NCBI GenBank assembly: GCA_002399085.1
Contig: DHCY01000040.1
Coordinates: forward strand, 5,789 to 57,133
Length of the DNA: 51,345 nt
DNA from: Anaerolineaceae bacterium UBA4890
GTDB taxonomy: Bacteria > Chloroflexota > Anaerolineae > Anaerolineales > Anaerolineaceae
Direction of reading: 5' to 3'
The position numbers and the translations under genes are program-made. The notes beneath the pieces were generated by a model. It saw only the letters and a list, made by a program, of their open reading frames with translations. It ran no database searches and was not told where the DNA came from. Shown here one piece after another: positions 42,569 to 49,807 of the stretch (the stretch's first letter is position 1; each line of letters opens with the position of its first letter).

Positions 42569-43627
42569 TTAATCACCGCGCACGAAACGATTGAGCATTT
42601 CCTGGGTATCTTCAAAACCCTCATATCGGGCGGCAAACTTCCGTTCTCCGCTGGAATCCAGGTAGACCTGGACCATTCCTGCCAGGCGCAGCTGGGTCAG
42701 GTGATGATTGACTGTTGGTGGTCTCAGGCGTAAAACCCGCGACAGTTCAGCTGCCGTCTGAGGTTCCTGGGCAAGGTATCGCAAAATTCGCAAACGGGTT
42801 GAATCTGCCATGGCTTTCATCCCTCGCAATAGCCCGTCTGGAACGATATCACCAGGGATGATAGACATTGTTCCAGGGCGTGCCCCAAACAGGACGATCA
42901 TTTTTGAATCAGTCAGATGCTGCGAGAACATAAAAGGTGAACCCCAAAACGTTGGAGCCAAAATGATATCGGAAAGGCTTTCAAAGTCGCCATAGCGAAC
43001 GCCAGCGGTAATTTCTTCCAACATGGCTGGCAACGGGCGGCTACCAGCACGCATACGGGCATAAGAGAGCTCTTGTTCCAAAACCGGTAATATGCGCTGC
43101 TCTTCTTCCGCAAAAAATGTGTCAACATAGGCTTGCAGACCCAGCAACAGTCTCTGACCGAATCCTTTACGGTCGGTCCAGATTTTATAAAGAGTGTTTA
43201 ACAACTGTTTTGTTTGTTTGTTGTCTCCCATACCCCAGCGCTGGATCAGGAATTGTTTTTCCTCAGCAGTCCATTTCCTGGAGGCATTGGTCGCCTGGAA
43301 GAAATCCTGGATATCTTCGGGAATATTCGGACGCATAGCGAGCGTTTCCAATAAATCACCGGCTGGCATGCTCTTCATTTTTGTCAGTAATTGTTTCGAG
43401 TCCTTGGGTTCTTTTAAAGAATGAACGAAGGGCAGCGGTATCAGGCGCAGCTCTGCAGTTTGTTCCAGCACTTCGCGGAATTCAGCCGGAACTCGTGATC
43501 GCACTCCAGCCGCCCACGATGCCCGAACACCATATTGCTCTGGGTCATGCAAGATTCTCAGGCTAATAAACAAATCGTAAGCCGTGCCGATATCCCAATG
43601 GATTCTGGTTTTGATCATTGCGTTCAT
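42569..43627 (-). CDS. ArsR-type winged-helix regulator with N-terminal DUF5937-like domain
   Basis: 352 residues from the preferred ATG at 43625-43627 (MNAMIKTRIH), preceded on the minus strand by GGAGG; the open frame extends 4 codons further. The C-terminal 80 residues are a winged helix, with ADSTRLRILRYLAQEPQTAAELSRVLRLRPPTVNHHLTQLRLAGMV. The 250-residue N-terminal part is a helical domain as in the DUF5937 type regulators of actinobacteria and Chloroflexota. A perfect inverted repeat inside its own promoter suggests autoregulation, and the MFS gene follows in the same operon. Confidence 0.85.
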   Translation of the reverse strand: MNAMIKTRIHWDIGTAYDLFISLRILHDPEQYGVRASWAAGVRSRVPAEFREVLEQTAELRLIPLPFVHSLKEPKDSKQLLTKMKSMPAGDLLETLAMRPNIPEDIQDFFQATNASRKWTAEEKQFLIQRWGMGDNKQTKQLLNTLYKIWTDRKGFGQRLLLGLQAYVDTFFAEEEQRILPVLEQELSYARMRAGSRPLPAMLEEITAGVRYGDFESLSDIILAPTFWGSPFMFSQHLTDSKMIVLFGARPGTMSIIPGDIVPDGLLRGMKAMADSTRLRILRYLAQEPQTAAELSRVLRLRPPTVNHHLTQLRLAGMVQVYLDSSGERKFAARYEGFEDTQEMLNRFVRGD

Positions 43628-43652
43628 AATTACCTCCAATAGATATTAACCT

Positions 43653-43680
43653 ATTTTATTAGATAAACGTCTAATGTCAA
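43653..43680 (-). promoter_or_regulatory. Promoter with embedded operator of the regulator-MFS operon
   Basis: Minus-strand TTGACA (43675-43680), 16-base spacer, TAAAAT (43653-43658). The spacer is almost wholly the inverted repeat ATTAGA, CGTTTA, TCTAAT (43658-43675). A second looser one, AATAG...CTATT, lies at 43638-43655. Binding there would block RNA polymerase. Confidence 0.65.
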
Positions 43681-43709
43681 TATTGATTTTTTAGGGCTTG
43701 CGGGAATAA

Positions 43710-44130
43710 AAGCTGGGAGGCAGGTCTCTTGCCAGCAAGTCTCTTACCACCTCCTCCAGGGAGGGGGAAACTGGTCTCCTACCACCTTCTCCAGGGAGGG
43801 GAAACTGGTCTTTTATCACCCCCTCCCTGGAGGGGGGTAGGGGGGTGGGTCATTAAAGCAAACGAATATTAAGGAATTTCGCTCTCACGCAGAACGACTG
43901 GTTCTTTCCTCTGCTGCCCCTTCAAATGAAAACTGGGAAACTGGTCTCATACCACCCCCTCCAGGGAGGGGGAAACTGGTGTCCTACCACCTCCTCCAGG
44001 GAGGGGAAACTGGTCTTTTATCACCCCCTCCAGGGAGGGGGGAGGGGGGGTGGGTCATTAAAGCAAACGAATATTAAGGAATTTCGCTCTCACGCAGAAC
44101 GACTGGTTCTTTCCTCTGCTGCCCCTTCAG
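43710..44130. repeat. Tandem duplication of GC-rich hairpins plus the DMT gene tail
   Basis: Two successive units of about 205 bases (43714-43920 and 43928-44130). Each contains two or three copies of ACCACCCCCTCCAGGGAGGGG plus AAACTGGTCTT, a run with GGGGTGGGTCATTAAAGC, and about 80 identical bases that in the second unit form the 3' end and stop of the DMT gene. The first unit therefore carries an orphan copy of the gene tail. Confidence 0.88.
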
Positions 44131-45015
44131 CTGCACCAAAACCACCGCCGCCAGCATCAGCCCGCACCCCCACCATTCTCTGCCGCTCAACCTCTCCCCC
44201 AAAAATAGCATACCGCCAAACAGCGCAAAAACGGCTTCCAGTCCCAAAATGAGCGATGCAAGCGCCGGGTCTACTTTGCTTTGCCCAACAACCTGCAGTG
44301 TGAAACCAATCCCAACTGCAACCACCCCGGAATACAAAAGTGGTCCCCAGCCAGCCAGGTCAGCCACCATCGCGCCGCTCTCCGTGAGCAGGCTCACAAC
44401 CAGACCCAGCACCGCCGCCACAAAAAATTGCCCAAAAGCCAGCTCCAAGGTGTTCGTTTTCGGGGTGTAATAGTCCAGGGCTAAAATTTGCAGTGCCCAA
44501 AAAAACGCGCCAGCGATCAGGAGCACGTCTCCCCTTTGAATTGTCATCTGCATGTCCACCGACAGCAGGTAAACCCCCGCCATTGCCAAAACTACCCCAA
44601 GCCAGACCCAGCGGTTGGCACGTTTACCGATAAAGAGTCCCAGGATCGGCACCAGCACCAGGTACAATGAAGTCAGAAAGCCGGATTTTGACGCGCTGGT
44701 GGTCATAATCCCAAGCTGTTGCAGGCTCGTGCCCCCAAACAAAAACAACCCGCAAATGATTCCGGGTAGAATCTGTTCTTTCAGAGAAAAAATCCGGGTT
44801 GGCGCGTCTGCTGGTTTCTGCCTGAGCCTTTTTACAACAATCGTCGGAAGCAACACCAGGCATCCCAGGAAAAAACGCAGCGCGATGAAAGCAAAAGGTT
44901 GCATGGAATCCATCGCCTTGCGTTGGGCGACGAATCCAGTGCCCCAAATAATCGCCGCCAGGAGCAGCATCGCTTCTCCCGGGACCTTATCTGTCCAACC
45001 AGTGCTTTTCTTCAT
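44074..45015 (-). CDS. EamA/DMT family transporter
   Basis: A 313-residue protein with ten predicted transmembrane helices and the two EamA repeats: AMLLLAAIIWGTGFVAQRKAMD at the start and the second half from about residue 155 (VLLIAGAFFWALQILALDYY). VDPALASLILGLEAVFALFGGMLFLGE is the typical end of the second repeat. Members export metabolites such as amino acids. The -10 box TATAAT lies 7 bases before its ATG, suggesting a leaderless transcript. The last 27 residues' coding bases are also present as a duplicated fragment upstream of the repeats. Confidence 0.92.
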   Translation of the reverse strand: MKKSTGWTDKVPGEAMLLLAAIIWGTGFVAQRKAMDSMQPFAFIALRFFLGCLVLLPTIVVKRLRQKPADAPTRIFSLKEQILPGIICGLFLFGGTSLQQLGIMTTSASKSGFLTSLYLVLVPILGLFIGKRANRWVWLGVVLAMAGVYLLSVDMQMTIQRGDVLLIAGAFFWALQILALDYYTPKTNTLELAFGQFFVAAVLGLVVSLLTESGAMVADLAGWGPLLYSGVVAVGIGFTLQVVGQSKVDPALASLILGLEAVFALFGGMLFLGERLSGREWWGCGLMLAAVVLVQLKGQQRKEPVVLRESEIP

Positions 45016-45022
45016 TAGCAGG

Positions 45023-45028
45023 ATTATA
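45023..45028 (-). promoter_or_regulatory. -10 box directly before the DMT gene
   Basis: Minus-strand TATAAT 7 bases before the ATG at 45015, with no good -35; transcription would start at the start codon. Confidence 0.45.
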
Positions 45029-45087
45029 GCCTGATACCTACGACAATTGCTTGTTTCAGGTAGAATTCCATCAACCAGGAGGTTTAC

Positions 45088-46779
45088 ATGTCAACTAAAC
45101 AAACCAAGCCTAAATATCCCGATACACTTTTTGGACCACTCAGCAACCTCTCCCGCAGAGCCGGCTACCAGTCCCAACGCTTGCTGGGTGTGCATCATTA
45201 CGACCGCGTGCAGATCGATTATTTTCAAGGCAAGGCTGACCTGATCTTCCATGCCACCACTCACAGCCGGCAATCAGTGCGCTCGATGTACATGGTCTTC
45301 ACCTTGGACAATTGGGCTACCCGCCAGAAACTGGGTTTTATGCAGGGCGAACTCAAATGGGATACCCTCACCTTAGGCTGGCTGACCACCTGGCAGGCAC
45401 AGCTGCAGGTCCCGGAAGGCGCCCTCCTGCGCTACTGCGTTTACGCCACGCTGTCCGACGGTTCCATGCTCTATGCCGACAACCAGGAAACCTCAGAAGA
45501 AAATGCCACTCAGTTTGCCCAATGGCTCAACCCCCGCAATCTCGCCCCGCAGTGGTCGAAATCCGCCCGCATCTACCAAATTTTTGTTGACCGCTTCAAC
45601 CCTGGTCAGGGTCGCGATTGGTTGCAGACCGACAACCTGCTTAAACCCTTTGGCGGCACCCTGCGTGGTGTCATTGAAAAGCTGGACCATATCCAGGCGC
45701 TCGGTTTCAACACCATCTGGCTCACCCCCATTTTCAGCAGCCCTTCCCATCACGGTTATGACATCAGCGATTACACCCAGATCGAACCGCGTTTAGGCAC
45801 TGAAGCAGACCTGTCGGAACTGATCTCCCTCGTCCATCAGAAGGGAATGAGAATTCTGCTCGATTTCGTTGCCAACCACAGTTCAGATCAACACCCGGTT
45901 TTCCAAAAAGGCTTGACCGACCGGGCTTTTGCCAACTCTGGCTGGTTCACCTGGAAAAAGTGGCCTGGTAATTACATCAGCTACTTCGGCGTGAAAATCA
46001 TGCCCGAGTTCGACCTGCGTTTAGGCTCACCTGCCCGCGCCTACCTGCTGGAAGCCGCTCAAAAATGGCTCAGATTGGGAGTGGATGGTTATCGGCTCGA
46101 TTACGCCATCGGACCTGACCGTGATTTTTGGGTTGACTTCCAGCGTGCCTGCCTGCACATCAACCCTGAATGCTGGACCTTTGGTGAGGTGGTCGCCCCG
46201 GCTGATAAACAAGCCCAATTAGCCGGAAGCATGCACGGTACGCTCGACTTTCTAACCACCCAGGCACTGCGTGAAACCTTTGCACAGCACACCTGGGATG
46301 CAACCCGCCTGGCTGGCTACCTGCAGGCGTCCCAAAATGGCTTCCCTGTTGGTTTCAGCCGCCCTGCTTTTCTCGATAATCACGATATGAACCGCTTCAT
46401 CTTCGCCGCTGAAGGCAACCTGGTTGCCGTGCACGCCGCATTAAGTTTGCTCTATCTGCTTCCCCAGCCGCCCATCGTCTACTACGGCACCGAGTTTGAC
46501 CTCAGCCAGCAGCTCTCCATCCATGATCGTGATGCCACAGGGTATGATGAAGCCCGCCTTGCCATGCCATGGGATACGCCGTCAATGCCAGAAACCGCCC
46601 GTCTCCTTCGTGAGCTTTCCGATTTCAGGGAGGCAAACCCCTGGCTCACCCAGGCAATCTGGCAGGTAATTTCTGTTTCAGCAGACGCTCAGCAGGCAGA
46701 GATTCGCGTCACATCCGGCTCAAACCAACTGAAGGTTTCGATCGACACCTCCGGTGAAATATCTGTAAATTTTCAGTAG
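45088..46779 (+). CDS. GH13 alpha-amylase family glycosidase
   Basis: A 563-residue GH13 enzyme of the cyclomaltodextrinase/neopullulanase type. The N-terminal 150 residues form a beta domain (CBM-like). The catalytic barrel has region I DFVANHSS, region II GYRLDYA with the nucleophile Asp (about residue 335), region III FGEVV with the acid Glu (about 365) and region IV FLDNHD (about 430). There is no signal peptide, so it acts on alpha-glucans in the cytosol. CAGGAGG stands 6 bases before the ATG. A terminator follows. It diverges from the DMT gene. Confidence 0.93.
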   Translation: MSTKQTKPKYPDTLFGPLSNLSRRAGYQSQRLLGVHHYDRVQIDYFQGKADLIFHATTHSRQSVRSMYMVFTLDNWATRQKLGFMQGELKWDTLTLGWLTTWQAQLQVPEGALLRYCVYATLSDGSMLYADNQETSEENATQFAQWLNPRNLAPQWSKSARIYQIFVDRFNPGQGRDWLQTDNLLKPFGGTLRGVIEKLDHIQALGFNTIWLTPIFSSPSHHGYDISDYTQIEPRLGTEADLSELISLVHQKGMRILLDFVANHSSDQHPVFQKGLTDRAFANSGWFTWKKWPGNYISYFGVKIMPEFDLRLGSPARAYLLEAAQKWLRLGVDGYRLDYAIGPDRDFWVDFQRACLHINPECWTFGEVVAPADKQAQLAGSMHGTLDFLTTQALRETFAQHTWDATRLAGYLQASQNGFPVGFSRPAFLDNHDMNRFIFAAEGNLVAVHAALSLLYLLPQPPIVYYGTEFDLSQQLSIHDRDATGYDEARLAMPWDTPSMPETARLLRELSDFREANPWLTQAIWQVISVSADAQQAEIRVTSGSNQLKVSIDTSGEISVNFQ

Positions 46780-46798
46780 GTCGAGCATTAACGACCCC

Positions 46799-46820
46799 AA
46801 ACCAGGATAATCTGGTTTTT
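46799..46820 (+). terminator. Terminator after GH13 gene
   Basis: AAACCAG, 6-base loop, CTGGTTT, then TT: a 7-bp stem ending in T5 in total, 20 bases after the GH13 stop. Confidence 0.8.
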
Positions 46821-46872
46821 CGAGTCAATGATTAAGTAGACGCTAATTACCTTTCAAAGCAAGAAACACAGA

Positions 46873-46899
46873 CAATGGACACGACTTGTCCGTTGTTTT
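46873..46899 (+). terminator. Second terminator-like hairpin
   Basis: CAATGGACA pairs with TGTCCGTTG (one T-G pair), loop of about five bases, then TTTT. It shields the next promoter from read-through. Confidence 0.55.
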
Positions 46900-46909
46900 A
46901 TTAATCAGG

Positions 46910-46939
46910 TTGACATCCACGGCTGTGTTTGTATATAAC
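46910..46939 (+). promoter_or_regulatory. Promoter of the AT-rich lipoprotein gene
   Basis: Perfect TTGACA (46910-46915), then TATAAC (46934-46939) after 18 bases, or TATATA after 16. The leader to ATG 47042 is about 95 bases and ends with AAGGAAGG as ribosome site. Confidence 0.7.
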
Positions 46940-47041
46940 TATTGTTTTGTTTGACGTATAAGTTAACATGATTTACAATGAGAGCAGATTGACATTCAGT
47001 TAATCTCTCTAAATGAGAAGTCAAAAAGGAAGGAATAGCCA

Positions 47042-48331
47042 ATGAAGCCAATGATCAACAAATGCCACTTTGTCCTGATATTCTTCGCTCTTTTATTTTT
47101 GAATAGCTGTGTCCCCCAGTATACAAAGACAGAGAACCTCCCAACAAAGCTGGATTATAAGGCAACAACCCAACCTTCAGTAGATCTACCCCTTATCGAG
47201 ACCCCTTATCCAATAGAAACCGAAGGAAGCACAGCAACCCTCGCAATCCCCACCACTGAAACTCAGGAAGAAGGTAATGAATTTACTTACTATTTGAACC
47301 GGGAGAGAATGGACCAAGTTTGTCTCGGATTCCCTCAGCTTCAAATCTTTGAGCCGCATAATTTTGAGGATTATTACCTTTCGTATGTATTAGAACAAGA
47401 CAGCTTATCCTTGATTTCAATTGAGGATGACACAGTAAACCCTTTACATGTTTCGGAATTCCCTGACGGGTATCTTGATGGATTAAGAGAGTTTGAATAC
47501 CCTTGGTATACCTATTCGGTAACCGGTTTATCCCAGGGTTTTGGGGAGTGGAATCTTCATTTGGTAAACATTGAAGATGGAACCAACACCATAATCGCAC
47601 AAAGGGAAAAATTTGGTTCTTACTCGCTGCATAATGACATATCCTTAGATCAAAGCAAACTTTATCTGGTCTCCTCTAAATTCGATGGCTCGAAAGTTTT
47701 ATCCAGTCAAGTCTATGCGATCGATTTGGGCAACAAAGAAACGACATTGATAATTGAAAATCCAGATGAAGATAAGTATATTTCGATTATTTCTGCTTCT
47801 AATGGGTACTTGGTTTTAGAACACGAAGAGCCTAAAAGTGATGTTGGCTTCTATTTAAGTCTATATGATGTTAACAACAAAAGCTTTACCGATTTGCCAC
47901 AAACATACCCTGCCAGTATGCCTGACATTGAATATCCATATGTGGTATGGAAAAATAATAAGCGATTCGAGCAACCGACAAGCTTCACTGTCTACAATAT
48001 TGAAACAGGCGTTTCGACAGTCCGTGAAATTAAAAATTCATATTCAATAAATTTATCTATCTCAAATGGATTTGTTATTACCGATGCTTTAACAGGCAGA
48101 AATCCTTCAAGAAATTCTGTCATATTATATTCCATAGATAATGGTGATACTTATGCAATTCAAATAGGCACAAACGATGTTAGGGTGAACGATGTTTATC
48201 TCGATAACCAGAATATCACTTGGGCATTTACAGCCTTCACCAAAGTCAACGAATATTCAAGCTATATCTGCAAGCTGTCTCTCGAAGACCTATTCTCCGA
48301 CTCTGTGGAAGGGATAGAAAGTTCGCAATAA
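47042..48331 (+). CDS. Lipoprotein, probable beta-propeller, unknown function
   Basis: A 429-residue protein. The signal peptide (FVLIFFALLFLNSC) ends in the lipobox LNSC, so it is lipid-anchored outside the membrane. After a Thr/Pro-rich linker, residues 80-425 consist of repeated blades with Tyr/Asp-rich beta strands such as EWNLHLVNIEDGTNTIIAQ and SSQVYAIDLGNKETTLIIE, as in TolB-like or DPP-type beta-propellers. I do not recognise the family. Codon use is clearly more AT-rich than in neighbouring genes, and an insertion sequence follows, which suggests horizontal acquisition. Confidence 0.8.
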   Translation: MKPMINKCHFVLIFFALLFLNSCVPQYTKTENLPTKLDYKATTQPSVDLPLIETPYPIETEGSTATLAIPTTETQEEGNEFTYYLNRERMDQVCLGFPQLQIFEPHNFEDYYLSYVLEQDSLSLISIEDDTVNPLHVSEFPDGYLDGLREFEYPWYTYSVTGLSQGFGEWNLHLVNIEDGTNTIIAQREKFGSYSLHNDISLDQSKLYLVSSKFDGSKVLSSQVYAIDLGNKETTLIIENPDEDKYISIISASNGYLVLEHEEPKSDVGFYLSLYDVNNKSFTDLPQTYPASMPDIEYPYVVWKNNKRFEQPTSFTVYNIETGVSTVREIKNSYSINLSISNGFVITDALTGRNPSRNSVILYSIDNGDTYAIQIGTNDVRVNDVYLDNQNITWAFTAFTKVNEYSSYICKLSLEDLFSDSVEGIESSQ

Positions 48332-48340
48332 TTTCTAGTT

Positions 48341-48356
48341 GAGACAACGCAATCAA
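48341..48356. repeat. Target site duplication, left copy
   Basis: GAGACAACGCAATCAA, identical to 49755-49770, directly flanks the left end of the insertion sequence. Confidence 0.9.
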
Positions 48357-49754
48357 TGTCAAGGCAAGATAGAAATGTCCTAATGGTGGCTAAATAGAAA
48401 TGTCCTATTCATCCAACATAGTCGTCAAGACAGGTTTGCCATTTATCTTTTTGCCATAGGTCCTCCAAGGATGGTCATAAGCAGGTGGTAGCGGTTTTGC
48501 TTGACTGGATTTAGAAGAGGTAATCTCGGTTTGTCTGGGTCTTTCTTCCAGAAGCTCCAGGTTGAGTTGTTTGCCACCAAACCAGGCTGAGACAGAACCA
48601 TAAGCATTACAAGTGATCAAAACCTCTTGATTAGCGTAATAATATGCTGGATGTTGTGTCAGGATTTGATAGGCCTTGCCAGCATAACTGATCTGCAGGG
48701 TTTTGCTGATCTGGCGGAAGTCGTGGATGGAGAAAAGGAAGGGTAAATCAAGGGTTTCATCCAGACTTTGATGGAAGTCAAGACTTGAAGCGGGCGACAC
48801 CGCAAATCTGCGGTTATATTCGGCCATAAACTTCGGTAGAAAGGCATTAGCCTGTTGATAATCGCTGATCCCCAGTAAACGCATTTCCTTCACCAAGCGG
48901 TCTTGCAAGGTTTGATTGGCTCTTTCCACACGTCCTTTAGCCTGTGGAGAATTGGCACAAATCAGGTCAATATTCAAAACGCTGAGCGCTCGTTGAAACT
49001 GAGTGACAGGTTCGTACCGGAGATTGCCCCTTCGATTGACCCGAAAGACACTAAAGCGGTCGCTATAGAAGGCTTTGGGCATTCCATGGGTCTTGAAGTA
49101 GCGTTGAACCAGGTTGCCATAGCTAAAGAAGCTTTCCTCAGGGACGAACTCAGCCTCCAGGAGCTCACTGGTGGCATCATCCACACATACCAGCAAGCTG
49201 GCTTTTGGACCTCGATCTTCCAACCAGGCGTGTTCAGAACCGTCTATTTGCACTAATTCACCCCGATGCTCTCTTCGTGGACGGGCATAATGCGGTTCCA
49301 TTTTCTTTTTGACCTTTGCTTTCCAGACACCCGTTTGGATCATTGTTTTCCGCAGGGTCTCTTTGCTCAGGCGAATGCCTTTATACTCCTCCAACTTTTC
49401 TGCCATCAGGGATGGTCCGAAACCTTTCATGAGTGGTTCGTTGATAAACCTTTCAACAACCTCTCTGATGTCCTCCGATAGTCTGCGATTGCTGGGTACA
49501 CCTCGCTTTTTGGAGACGATGCCTGCCAGGCCCTCCTTTCGATAACGCTGCAGGATCCGTCGAAAATGCCGCTCGCTGATGTCCAGTTTGAGTGCAGCCT
49601 CTTTTTGGCTTTCTCGTCTCTCAAGAACACACTCAATTTCACTCTTTCGGTGTAATTCTTCATTGCTCATTTCGATTGTCCATTTCATAGCTCCTATTAT
49701 CTTTTAGGACATTTCTAAATTGCTACTTTAGGACATTATCATGTTGCTCTTACA
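48357..49754 (-). mobile_element. Insertion sequence, ISNCY/IS1202-like, 1398 bp
   Basis: Ends begin TGT and are imperfect inverted repeats of about 26 bases (TGTCAAGGCAAGAT... against TGTAAGAGCAACAT...). Each end has two direct copies of AATGTCCTA about 25 bases apart, likely transposase binding sites. It is flanked by 16-bp direct repeats and holds one intact transposase gene, so it looks complete and recently moved. Long target duplications agree with the IS1202 group. Confidence 0.88.
48405..49688 (-). CDS. ISNCY (IS1202-type) family DDE transposase
   Basis: A 427-residue transposase. The N-terminus has helix-turn-helix segments (SQKEAALKLDISERHFRRIL and GFGPSLMAEKLEEYKGIRLS). The catalytic core is rve-like, with Asp in LVQIDGSEHAW (about residue 149), Asp in AFYSDRFSVF (about 210) and Glu in AKGRVERANQTLQDRL (about 260). 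The C-terminus has FHQSLDETLDLPFLF and the beta-barrel-like end typical of the family. The frame is uninterrupted, so it could still be active. It lies wholly inside the insertion sequence. Confidence 0.95.
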   Translation of the reverse strand: MKWTIEMSNEELHRKSEIECVLERRESQKEAALKLDISERHFRRILQRYRKEGLAGIVSKKRGVPSNRRLSEDIREVVERFINEPLMKGFGPSLMAEKLEEYKGIRLSKETLRKTMIQTGVWKAKVKKKMEPHYARPRREHRGELVQIDGSEHAWLEDRGPKASLLVCVDDATSELLEAEFVPEESFFSYGNLVQRYFKTHGMPKAFYSDRFSVFRVNRRGNLRYEPVTQFQRALSVLNIDLICANSPQAKGRVERANQTLQDRLVKEMRLLGISDYQQANAFLPKFMAEYNRRFAVSPASSLDFHQSLDETLDLPFLFSIHDFRQISKTLQISYAGKAYQILTQHPAYYYANQEVLITCNAYGSVSAWFGGKQLNLELLEERPRQTEITSSKSSQAKPLPPAYDHPWRTYGKKINGKPVLTTMLDE

Positions 49755-49770
49755 GAGACAACGCAATCAA
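49755..49770. repeat. Target site duplication, right copy
   Basis: GAGACAACGCAATCAA, identical to 48341-48356; the empty site would join the lipoprotein 3' flank to the ABC-F upstream region. Confidence 0.9.
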
Positions 49771-49790
49771 GGTTGAACCTCTTACAGACT

Positions 49791-49798
49791 GGTATACT
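49791..49798 (+). promoter_or_regulatory. Extended -10 box of the ABC-F gene
   Basis: TGGTATACT-type extended -10 (TATACT 49793-49798) only 9 bases before the ATG at 49808, giving a very short or no leader. Confidence 0.45.
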
Positions 49799-49807
49799 TT
49801 CATTGCT

